Assembly (NCBI GenBank): GCA_021736205.1
Contig: JAIPGF010000001.1
Location: 1-64,000 of the forward strand
DNA: 64,000 bases
Origin: Candidatus Izemoplasma sp.
GTDB taxonomy: Bacteria; Bacillota_I; Bacilli_A; Izemoplasmatales; Izemoplasmataceae
Direction: 5' to 3'
Position numbers and translations under genes: made by a program. A model generated the notes under the pieces. It worked only from the letters and a program-made list of their open reading frames with translations, was not told the DNA's origin and did not search any database. This document shows, piece after piece, positions 28,712 to 36,148 of this stretch (position 1 is its first letter; every line of letters starts with the position of its first letter).

Positions 28712-28845
28712 GTGAACCTACTCCCACCAGTTAATTAAAATTTGAAGAAGGGGCTTTATGGGTTATGCGAGCTAGTGCTCGCAAGATTACCACGCTATCG
28801 AGGCTGTTCGGTCCTCTATTTGGTTAATTAGGTATGTTTCATACC
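28712..28845 (-). ncRNA. right end of the tnpB element with omega-RNA-like structure
   Basis: After the tnpB stop the reverse strand shows a hairpin GGTATG-AAA-CATACC (28831-28845), a region CCGAACAGCCTCGATAGCG, a hairpin TGCGAGC-ACTA-GCTCGCA (28766-28783) and the terminal GGTGGGAGTAGGTTCA. The first flanking bases, read as the guide, would be hcp antisense AGGTATCATTAGCACTAGG. The assignment rests on known tnpB right-end architecture. Confidence 0.68.
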
Positions 28846-29006
28846 TTAAGTTGCAAGATTAAGCATCTCGTTAAACTCTCTGTTTTTGATATTGCCACAG
28901 TCACACCTGAATACTTTTTGTGATAAGCGTAATATCTTTTTTTTCCACAACTGCTAAAAATTTTACTAGAAGCATAGTACTTATCTACCTGGTGAAATTT
29001 CTTGCC
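28846..29006 (-). pseudogene. tnpB C-terminal remnant
   Basis: Reads GKKFHQVDKYYASSKIFSSCGKK and, after a -1 shift in a run of eight A, ILRLSQKVFRCDCGNIKNRE then FNEMLNLAT and TAA. This is the zinc-finger and RuvC-III end of TnpB. The first zinc Cys has become Phe, and the catalytic Asp of the RD motif is Glu, so it is inactive. Upstream it merges abruptly with the GDPD fragment near 29006. Confidence 0.85.
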
Positions 29007-29322
29007 AGATAACTGTATCACAGTTTGACATTTGTCTTATGTTACCTGTATTGTTTTCACCATGCCTTAATACAAGAACTTTGTCTTTTGTCATTTGTAG
29101 ATCCATCTCAAGGACATCTACACCCACTTCATAACTATGTTTAAACGCACGCATTGTGTTGCCAGGATAATACCCTTTCCCACCTGCATGTGCCATCACA
29201 AGTGGGTTACCATTTTTTGAAAGCCACGGATTTGTTTCCTCATAACGCGGTTTAGGCAAGATTATTAATGTCAAGAACAGGATAAGAACTATACTTGTTA
29301 TGTAAATTAAAAGTTTTTTCAT
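28981..29322 (-). pseudogene. glycerophosphodiester phosphodiesterase, truncated
   Basis: The N-terminal ~105 residues of a membrane-anchored GDPD: one hydrophobic anchor (residues 3-23), then MAHAGGKGYYPGNTMRAFKHS with the catalytic HAGG and N, and VDVLEMDLQMTKDKVLVLRHG with the metal-binding Glu-x-Asp. Homology ends near CDTVIWQE, where tnpB sequence takes over. The C-terminal two-thirds of the TIM barrel is missing, so it is non-functional. AGGAGGTACTTAATG-like sequence precedes the start. Confidence 0.85.
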
Positions 29323-29367
29323 TAAGTACCTCCAAGTGGTGTCTTAAAACGTATTTAAGTATGCAAA

Positions 29368-30762
29368 TTATTCTATCTCAATTTCACGAACTTCTTCCCA
29401 AGCATTAATATCAATTGTATCATAAGTATCTGTTACTAATGTTTGGTTAAAAAAGTCCCTAATCATTGTTGTTAAGATCGTATTTAAATAGCGACCGTTT
29501 ATTTCACCACTAAACCCAATAGGTTTTGTTAATGGGGAATACATATATACCATAGAAAAATCAAAGTGTGTTGTCCCATCAATCTGATAAAGTGTTGCTT
29601 TGGAACTATTATTAATTAACGTATATAAATAGTCATTATTATAGCTTGTTTCCCATTGGCCACTTCTAAGAAATACAGCTGGTATAGTAATGCCTTGTCT
29701 AAGGGTTGGTTCTGTGATTGGTTCTACCCAAGAGTCAAGGCCAAATACGGCATCTATACGATCATCATTAAGCACTGCTTTAGTACCACCCCCACCACCT
29801 GTTGAATGACCAACTAGACCAATTGATTCTAAGTCTAGTTTCTCACTAAATCGTGATGTGCTAGTCGTTTGATTGATATCTTCTAAATAATCAATGGTAG
29901 TCATGATATCTTCACTATATGTTGTCACGAGTTCATTGGCATACTCTAGAAAATTCGATGTGGTTTCTCTATCAGGTAATGCTTCTTCATTAAGATAGGC
30001 AATCTCATCCTCAAATACAGTCGCAACAGAACCATACGTGTGATCAATACCAATAACTATATAGCCATGACTTGAAAGCTCTTCTGCGAAATCTGTATGT
30101 AAGTTTTTAAACCCTCTCCATCCATGAGAGATGACAATAACAGGATATTTCTCTAAAGTTGTACTAATTGGGGCATTCACATAAGAGTTAGATAGGATGT
30201 CTGCGGTATGATCAAGGGCAAAAAAAGGTAGACCAAAATCTCTACTCAATGCTCTTGCTACAGGTTTACCATCTTCTAACCACGGTGCTTTTTCATATCC
30301 CTCTATGGTTTCTGCTGGATACCACACTTGAATTTTTATCTTTCTATGAGCTAAGGGATTATCACCGTACTGTTCATATCTTGTTTCATCTTCAATAACA
30401 AATGATTCGGTTCCTATTAAGTAATCTCCTGTTGGCGTTGGTAGTTCATAAACTGGAAATGCAATAGTCGATAGTAATGATAAAATAATCAACACGCTTG
30501 TCAGTGTAATAATCCCAATACGACTAAACCAATCAAACTCGGTCATTCTAATGACCTTAACTGATAGAACAATAAACGCAATTAAAAAGGACCCATATAC
30601 CATATACAGTTGCCATTTATGATGACCAAAGATACTATGAGCTAGTCCAATTAAAACCGCGATAAAAAGCAAAATAGAAGCATAAGAAAAACTTTCTTTA
30701 TGACTAATGCCTACGACTAATAAAATTGATGTAATGAATAATAAAATTTCAGTTACGCCCAT
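29368..30762 (-). CDS. membrane-anchored alpha/beta hydrolase, PAF-acetylhydrolase-like
   Basis: 464 aa. Four to five hydrophobic segments fill residues 1-115. The soluble domain then shows YPVIVISHGWRGFKNLH (oxyanion region), VIGIDHTYGS and the nucleophile motif GLVGHSTGGGGG, with FGLDSWVEP (acid) and TTHFDFS (His). This pattern fits the plasma/type II PAF acetylhydrolase and dienelactone-like families that cut short ester chains from lipids. It stands alone in the cargo and appears intact. Confidence 0.82.
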   Translation of the reverse strand: MGVTEILLFITSILLVVGISHKESFSYASILLFIAVLIGLAHSIFGHHKWQLYMVYGSFLIAFIVLSVKVIRMTEFDWFSRIGIITLTSVLIILSLLSTIAFPVYELPTPTGDYLIGTESFVIEDETRYEQYGDNPLAHRKIKIQVWYPAETIEGYEKAPWLEDGKPVARALSRDFGLPFFALDHTADILSNSYVNAPISTTLEKYPVIVISHGWRGFKNLHTDFAEELSSHGYIVIGIDHTYGSVATVFEDEIAYLNEEALPDRETTSNFLEYANELVTTYSEDIMTTIDYLEDINQTTSTSRFSEKLDLESIGLVGHSTGGGGGTKAVLNDDRIDAVFGLDSWVEPITEPTLRQGITIPAVFLRSGQWETSYNNDYLYTLINNSSKATLYQIDGTTHFDFSMVYMYSPLTKPIGFSGEINGRYLNTILTTMIRDFFNQTLVTDTYDTIDINAWEEVREIEIE

Positions 30763-30943
30763 GTCAATACTCCTTTTCCTAGTTTCAATATTTATTATAT
30801 CATATTATTAAGCCTCTTTATAATTTTGTTTGTAAATGAATTTTAGTTTATTTATTCTGTATGCTTTTAATACCACAAAAATGAGACTATAATAAAAGTA
30901 GTCATATCTAATGATGGTATATTAAAACAAGCGGGGTAATCTT

Positions 30944-31636
30944 ATGGAAAAAACACTATTTCCACTTATAAAGAACTATTTAGAAGCCCATCAATTTGAG
31001 GTTAAAGCAGAAGTTATGGATATCGATATTGTCGCAAAACATGATGATTTAGTCATTGCTGTTGAAATGAAAACATCATTAAATACCAAATTAATCTATC
31101 AAGGTATCAAACGTACTCACATTACTGATTATGTTTACTTAGCAATACCAAAACCGTCAGACCGTGTGTTAAAATCCGCAAACTTTAAAGAAAAAAAGAC
31201 AATCATAAGACGACTTGAACTAGGTCTTATGTTTGTTGATATAACTAATAACCTAGTTTCTATTGTTCTTGATCCAAAACACTATCATTTTCGAAAACAA
31301 AAAAAGAAAAAGCGTAAGTTATTGAAAGAATTCAACCAACGTAAAACAGCTTATAATATTGGTGGGACTCATAATAAAAAAATTATAACAGCCTATAGAG
31401 AATTAGCTTTACTAGCGCTTGATTACTTAAAAGATGATCCAAAAACAACAAAAGCCTTAAGAACTTATACAAAGCGCAAAAAAGTAGTCAGACTATTGCA
31501 AGATAACTATTATGGTTGGTTTGATCGTGTAGAACGTGGTGTTTATAAAATCACACCGTTAGGTAAAGATGCATTAGAAACCTATCAAGAGGTCATTATA
31601 AAATTAAAAAAACACCATAACAAAGCAGAACTATAA
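30944..31636 (+). CDS. DUF2161-type PD-(D/E)XK nuclease-like protein
   Basis: 230 aa. The N-terminal ~110 residues follow the restriction-endonuclease-like core: EAHQFEVKAEVMDIDIVAKHDD, then VIAVEMKTSLN with the ExK pair, then QGIKRTHITDYVYLAIPKPS. A very basic linker (KQKKKKRKLLKEF) leads to a C-terminal winged-helix-like region (YTKRKKVVRLLQDNYYGWFDRVERGVYKITPLGKDAL). DUF2161 has no proven role. The DxK/ExK layout suggests DNA cleavage or binding. It is followed 41 bp later by a small membrane protein. Confidence 0.75.
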   Translation: MEKTLFPLIKNYLEAHQFEVKAEVMDIDIVAKHDDLVIAVEMKTSLNTKLIYQGIKRTHITDYVYLAIPKPSDRVLKSANFKEKKTIIRRLELGLMFVDITNNLVSIVLDPKHYHFRKQKKKKRKLLKEFNQRKTAYNIGGTHNKKIITAYRELALLALDYLKDDPKTTKALRTYTKRKKVVRLLQDNYYGWFDRVERGVYKITPLGKDALETYQEVIIKLKKHHNKAEL

Positions 31637-31677
31637 ACATTAAACATACTATCTACTTTGATATCGAGGTGATTTAG

Positions 31678-31893
31678 ATGGTATCACAATACATCTATTA
31701 TATAATTGGCGGTTACTTCTTACTCGCCGGTTTTTTAGGTGTCGGTATGTATCTGATATGGATTACACTTCGCTTCCGGATAAAATTTTATGACTTAGAA
31801 GCACTCTATGGTAAAACTGGCGCTAGAATAATCTGTATTATTTTAGGGCTGTTAATTATAGCCATTGGGTATATTTATAACTCTGTATCTTAA
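31678..31893 (+). CDS. small two-segment membrane protein, possibly Imm17-like
   Basis: 71 aa, two hydrophobic helices (residues 7-30 and 48-68). The stretch EALYGKTGARIICIILGLLIIAIG resembles the end of the Imm17 family (GRTGAR followed by a membrane helix), some members of which lie next to toxin genes. The similarity is short and from memory. It has a GAGGTG site and sits just after the DUF2161 gene on the same strand. Confidence 0.5.
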   Translation: MVSQYIYYIIGGYFLLAGFLGVGMYLIWITLRFRIKFYDLEALYGKTGARIICIILGLLIIAIGYIYNSVS

Positions 31894-31925
31894 AAAAAGG
31901 TAGTAGTATCCCTGACCTTTTTTTT
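31892..31925. terminator. bidirectional terminator
   Basis: AAAAAAAGGT ... ACCTTTTTTT with a 13-base loop between convergent genes. Confidence 0.7.
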
Positions 31926-31927
31926 AA

Positions 31928-32377
31928 TTAAAACAATTTTCCTTCTTCTTTTAACTCTTGTTCTTTCTTTTCTCCAATAGATAACCCTATGGCTAATCCT
32001 ATGGGTAATCCTATTGCTATCAAACCTGGATTAATAACAATAAAAGCTGACCCCAGTGCTAAGCCAACTGCAATCCCTAACGCCATGTATTGATTTTTTA
32101 TTGAGTTACGAGGGACTAGATTATGTTTCTCTTTGACAACTTCTAGTAGTTTTTTATAGGTTTTATGATAGTCTTTTTTAGTTGATTTACTACCATTCAA
32201 AATTTCTCTTAACGCCTTTTCAGATACATGGACTAAGTTATTAATCTTTTTATCAGTTATATCTTCTTCCTTTAATTTTTCTAACAATCTTAGGTAAACG
32301 TCAAGCGAATACTTTCTAACTTCTTTACTAGAAAACTCTGATACTAAGTGTTGGGTTCTTTCAATTCTTTTTTTCAT
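31928..32377 (-). CDS. uncharacterised protein with C-terminal glycine-rich membrane hairpin
   Basis: 149 aa. The N-terminal ~90 residues are charged and helical (KKRIERTQHLVSEFSSKEVRK). Residues ~98-133 form two hydrophobic stretches rich in GxxxG-like spacing (GIAVGLALGSAF; GLPIGLAIGLSIGEKK), which would form a membrane hairpin. The end is acidic/basic. I do not recognise the family. It lies 21 bp after the Rieske gene and may belong to the same transcript. Confidence 0.6.
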   Translation of the reverse strand: MKKRIERTQHLVSEFSSKEVRKYSLDVYLRLLEKLKEEDITDKKINNLVHVSEKALREILNGSKSTKKDYHKTYKKLLEVVKEKHNLVPRNSIKNQYMALGIAVGLALGSAFIVINPGLIAIGLPIGLAIGLSIGEKKEQELKEEGKLF

Positions 32378-32398
32378 TTATCCTCTCTATTTATCCTT

Positions 32399-32728
32399 TT
32401 ATATAGATACAAATACGTTATTATCTTTTACACTAACTGGATAAGTAGGGATACTCCTACTATGGTTATCAAGTCTTAAGAAATTTGCTTGCCTCTGATT
32501 TGTTACTTTACCTGTTTTTATAGAGATTGGTAAGCCGTGATCCTTACATCTTATAACATCTTCTTTTATGGTACCATTGACTAAGGATATCCCTCTGTGT
32601 GGACATTTATCCTGTAATGCATAAATGCCCTCTTCTGTATATATCACTAATATATCTCTATAAGCAATCTCTGCTTGGATAACTTTTTTTTCTTTCAATG
32701 TGTTCAAATCTGTAACCAAATACTCCAT
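32399..32728 (-). CDS. Rieske [2Fe-2S] ferredoxin
   Basis: 109 aa, a stand-alone Rieske domain. The two ligand motifs are CPHRGIS and CKDHGLP, giving the expected Cys-x-His and Cys-x2-His. The CKDHG form, with D before His, resembles the soluble NirD/dioxygenase-ferredoxin type rather than bc1 subunits, and there is no membrane anchor. A role as an electron carrier for the neighbouring nitroreductase-like or cupin protein is plausible but inferred from position. Confidence 0.88.
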   Translation of the reverse strand: MEYLVTDLNTLKEKKVIQAEIAYRDILVIYTEEGIYALQDKCPHRGISLVNGTIKEDVIRCKDHGLPISIKTGKVTNQRQANFLRLDNHSRSIPTYPVSVKDNNVFVSI

Positions 32729-32794
32729 ATTTTTCTCCTCAATACGATAGTTATTATTTTATAAACGCAATCGTTTTTTACTTCTGATTTCTAA

Positions 32795-33610
32795 TCAATC
32801 ACCATCAACTGATACACTTAAAATATACTCTGCGCCATCAAATGAGTAGGGGATTTTTTCGCTAAATTGATAGGTAATCTCATCTTCTTTTAAAGTAAAA
32901 ATAAGATGATTTATCGCAATCCCCATATCAATAGCTTGAATATCCATATTGACAGAACTTCCATATCCTTTGGTTCTTTTCAAATAAAAATGAAAAACGC
33001 TATCCTCGATAATAACTCGCCAAGGTTGCTTGTTTGACGCACTTGGTGCGAGTTGAATTGCTTTTAAGTACTTTCGATAGATGTGCGTTTTAGGAACAGG
33101 TTTTTGTTTTTCTCCAACAAAAAACAACGCATCAAATGGTTTTCTATTATTCGCATTAGAAACCTTTCTAATTACTTTTTCTCTCAAAGACATACTTGAT
33201 GCTTCATAGCCTACAGGAGATACACAGGCAATAATCTCTTCTGATTTGTGTTCAATATCAAAATCACTTCTGGTAAATGTACCACCTAGCCAACATGTTC
33301 CAAGGTTTTCTTCAGTTAATTTTAAAATGATTTCTTCAAACAAATACCCAAAATCAATCATACCTTTTGCTGTATTTTCAACAACACCACCAATAAAACT
33401 TGGTGGGTTCTTTATAAATCCATAAGTGCCTATGGTGCCACTTTGGTTTTCTTTATTATCTACATAGAAAAATTTAACTGAATGATTAAATGGGCCAGAT
33501 TTTTTGTCAGCTTTGTTAAGTATAGATACAACTTTATTTTTATCTTTTTCACGCAATGAATCTTTTTTATAATTACGAACAGATCTTCTTTTTGTTATTG
33601 TTTCAAAGAT
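32795..33610 (-). CDS. nitroreductase family protein (TM1586-like), no standard start codon
   Basis: The frame extends upstream of the first TTG (33556) through FETITKRRSVRNYKKDSL, the FMN-phosphate-binding N-terminus of nitroreductases, back to an ATC at 33610, nine bases after AGGAG. No ATG, GTG or TTG is in frame there. Residues ~165-185 contain LKAIQLAPSASNKQPWRVII, the second FMN contact. The two-half layout fits the putative TM nitroreductase family, which reduces unknown substrates with NAD(P)H. Either ATC (a rare start) is used, translation begins at TTG without the FMN site, or the gene has lost its start. Confidence 0.75.
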   Translation of the reverse strand: MFETITKRRSVRNYKKDSLREKDKNKVVSILNKADKKSGPFNHSVKFFYVDNKENQSGTIGTYGFIKNPPSFIGGVVENTAKGMIDFGYLFEEIILKLTEENLGTCWLGGTFTRSDFDIEHKSEEIIACVSPVGYEASSMSLREKVIRKVSNANNRKPFDALFFVGEKQKPVPKTHIYRKYLKAIQLAPSASNKQPWRVIIEDSVFHFYLKRTKGYGSSVNMDIQAIDMGIAINHLIFTLKEDEITYQFSEKIPYSFDGAEYILSVSVDGD

Positions 33611-33650
33611 AGTATCAATCTCCTCATTTTGTTAGGTTTTAATCTTTAAC

Positions 33651-34175
33651 TTATAAAAATTGATCCTTATGTCCTTCTCTAATCACTTCATAATTTCCTG
33701 TTTCTGTATCCAAATCGTAAATGTCAAAATTTCTTTTAATATCACAATCTTCAGTTCTAAAAGCAAAATTTACTACAGCACTACCTTCTTCTTTACTCAC
33801 AACTCTATGGAAAACATTTGGTGGCCACGTTAAAACAGCAGGGTAATCACTAAGTAGTTCACCGTTTTTATAAATCTTTGTTGGTGTCACAATAAACTTT
33901 TCTAATTTACCATGTTCAACATTATATAGTTCCACATGTCTTACGCCATGTAAAACAACTAAGTTATCTGTTTGCCATGGATGCATATACCAAGGACGTT
34001 TTACGTTATCTACCTGACCAGGAGACATCGCGTTAGTTTTATGAATCACACGGTCTACTGCCACAGTGCTATCTAATATTGAATCAGGTAAAATATCAAA
34101 GCGAACACCTTCTGTTTCTCTAAAGTGTACCATCTCAATATTCTTATATAATCCTTTAACTTCCATTTCACTCAT
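33651..34175 (-). CDS. cupin-like hypothetical protein
   Basis: 174 aa. A single beta-rich domain with MHPWQTDNLVVLHGVRHVELY and, ~60 residues later, WPPNVFHRVVSKEEGSAV, spaced like the two cupin motifs; His residues could bind a metal. No catalytic function can be read. It heads the reverse-strand group cupin, nitroreductase, Rieske, membrane hairpin protein. A GAGAGAG-like site precedes the ATG. Confidence 0.65.
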   Translation of the reverse strand: MSEMEVKGLYKNIEMVHFRETEGVRFDILPDSILDSTVAVDRVIHKTNAMSPGQVDNVKRPWYMHPWQTDNLVVLHGVRHVELYNVEHGKLEKFIVTPTKIYKNGELLSDYPAVLTWPPNVFHRVVSKEEGSAVVNFAFRTEDCDIKRNFDIYDLDTETGNYEVIREGHKDQFL

Positions 34176-34231
34176 TTTATCTCTCTCTTATACCCTGATA
34201 GTACCATTTAAAATACAGAATCACAAGTTTA

Positions 34232-34306
34232 AAGGACATCTGGTGAACACTTTCTACTTATGATCTTTTAACACCCTTGAAGAGAGAGTTTTCCTGAACA
34301 TATTAG
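34232..34306 (-). repeat. second copy of the IS left end, isolated
   Basis: About 65 bp aligns at roughly three-quarters identity with the left end at 40185-40247: CACTTATGAT or TACTTATGAT, then CCTTGAA-AGGGAG or GAGAG, then TGAACATATT. The copy ends against ATAAA (reverse strand TTTAT), the same flanking motif as the main left end. No tnpB follows within 300 bp, so it looks like a solo end or a fragment. Confidence 0.6.
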
Positions 34307-34464
34307 ATAAAAGTAGAATAACGTAACAATAAGTTATTTGATTTCTTTAACATTTTTAATACCCAAAAGGTCAATTTTTACAGCTTATACTAATCAGTGA
34401 TTTTGAATATTAATAAGACATCTTTATCAGGCTATGATATACTTAAAGTATCGAGGTGATATGA

Positions 34465-34797
34465 GTGAAAAAATTCATAATAATCATCTTTTTACTAACC
34501 ATATCTTTAACTGGCTGTGGCTTAAGAGAACGGATACTTGCGCCACCAGATGAGGTAACTATTCCAAGTGGCTCTTTTCAAGCAGTTTGTGAGAAAGAAG
34601 ACACTTCATACACTTATATATACCAATTAGATGGTATTTATGCTTTTTATATTGATAATGTTTTACAGGATGAGTCTATCCTTAATGGCGAACAAGAACA
34701 AGCATTTTTACACAGTGAAAGCGTCATTAATTATTTAAGAGCAGAATATAGCGAGTCTTGTGTTATCACTGAGTACTCAAAATCCACACTTGATTAA
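34465..34797 (+). CDS. small lipoprotein
   Basis: 110 aa with a signal peptide KKFIIIIFLLTISLTGCG whose LTGC lipobox would be cleaved before Cys18. The mature part is short and acidic with no recognised domain (SFQAVCEKEDTSYTYIYQLDG). The start is GTG 34465, after a GAGGTGATATGA site. It precedes the GNAT gene by 12 bp, so the two are probably co-transcribed. Confidence 0.72.
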   Translation: MKKFIIIIFLLTISLTGCGLRERILAPPDEVTIPSGSFQAVCEKEDTSYTYIYQLDGIYAFYIDNVLQDESILNGEQEQAFLHSESVINYLRAEYSESCVITEYSKSTLD

Positions 34798-34809
34798 AGG
34801 AGAACAATA

Positions 34810-35259
34810 ATGATTGTAATCAAACACTATGACATGTTAACTAAATCAGAACTTTATGCAATTTTAAAACTGAGAAATGAGGTTTTTATTGTTGAACAAA
34901 CATGTCCATACCAAGATATAGACATGTTAGATCAAAAGAGTTATCATGCGTATTACAAAAAGAATGATGAGATAATTGGATATGCTAGATTAATTGATCC
35001 TAACGTGGTTTATCCCAACAGTTTAGCGATTGGTCGTGTATTAGTTAAACACTCATATAGAAACCAAGGTTACGCCAAAAAACTGATGAGGAAACTCATG
35101 AGTTTTGCCTTTGAAACCTATAAAGAAACGCGCATTACTATTAGTGCTCAATCACACCTTTTAAAATTCTACCAAACGCTTGGATTTAAGAAAATAAGCG
35201 ACCCCTACCTAGAAGATAATATACCTCATGTTAAAATGATAATAGACAAAAAGAAGTAA
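34810..35259 (+). CDS. GNAT family N-acetyltransferase, ElaA-like
   Basis: 149 aa. LRNEVFIVEQTCPYQDIDMLD is the ElaA-type N-terminal signature. RVLVKHSYRNQGYAKKLMRK contains the acetyl-CoA pyrophosphate-binding Q/RxxGxA loop. The end FYQTLGFKKISDPYLEDNIPH is also typical. The acceptor substrate is unknown. AAAGGAGAACAATA precedes the ATG and a strong terminator follows. Confidence 0.9.
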   Translation: MIVIKHYDMLTKSELYAILKLRNEVFIVEQTCPYQDIDMLDQKSYHAYYKKNDEIIGYARLIDPNVVYPNSLAIGRVLVKHSYRNQGYAKKLMRKLMSFAFETYKETRITISAQSHLLKFYQTLGFKKISDPYLEDNIPHVKMIIDKKK

Positions 35260-35285
35260 CCTATTTTATAGGTTACTTCTTTTTT
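35251..35285 (+). terminator. Rho-independent terminator
   Basis: AAGAAGTAACCTA and TAGGTTACTTCTTTTTT form a 13-bp stem right at the GNAT stop. Confidence 0.9.
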
Positions 35286-35328
35286 AATTAATAGTTATTA
35301 GACAATTAAAATCGGTTCAAACGAATAA

Positions 35329-36020
35329 TTAGACGCTAACTGATTTGATAACTTTTGTGCCATCCAACAGGACAACTTCAGCAGTCCATTTTCTATCATC
35401 TTTTTTAATATGCCAAGGTTTTTGTATCCAGGTTGTTTCACGAAACAAAAAATAAGGTTCATCATAACTTCTATATACGAACTTTTCGTTTCTATAAAAA
35501 TCTACATAATTAATTTGTTCTGGGTATTCTGCAGCAAGACGTATCCAGCGTTTCCCTCCCCATGAGGTATGGGTAAGATGTGCGACATCTAATCGAGATA
35601 TACAAGGAGAATCTTCATTGCACACTTAGGTGCCATCTTTTGTACATTTAAGACAAAATCATAATACTCTCCTCTTGTAAGTCCGTTTCCATGAATAAGC
35701 ACATCACTAGCGTCAACTACCTCTTTATCTGCTAAGCCACCGCCACCACTACTACCAACTAGCATCCCACCAGATTCTTTTCGGACGAGATCAATTAATT
35801 TTTTCATGCTTTTTGGATCTTTAATAATTGGTAACTCATCCCACATATCAATATTGTATTCATTAGCAACATCTATAATTACATTGGTATAGTTTCCGTT
35901 TCTTAAAAAAGAAGCTGCTTGCTTTAAGGCAGATACTAAAGCTTCCTCATCTTTAAATTTTTAGAATTATCTAAATTAATAGCTTGTGAGGTTGATAAGT
36001 TACCTAGTCTAACAGCCTAA
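35329..36020 (-). pseudogene. broken glycoside-hydrolase-like gene (cellulase-type TIM barrel)
   Basis: Three consecutive reading frames on the reverse strand make one degraded protein. The first, AVRLGNLSTSQAINLDNSKN, shifts near 35955 into FKDEEALVSALKQAASFLRN and NVIIDVANEYNIDMWDELP. A second shift near 35630 leads to CNEDSPCISRLDVAHLTHTSWG, running to a conserved-looking C-terminal beta domain (WIRLAAEYPEQINYVDFYRNE). The NEY segment recalls the acid/base region of GH5-like enzymes; the family is uncertain. The N-terminal part is missing and stops lie upstream. Confidence 0.7.
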
Positions 36021-36148
36021 TTCTTCTATTATTTATAATAATTAGTTTTAATTTATAAATAAAAACATATCTCTTTTACATCTCAGTGTATAGTTTTATA
36101 ATAGAATTATACACTATTTATAATTAATATAATTTATAAGGAGAGATT

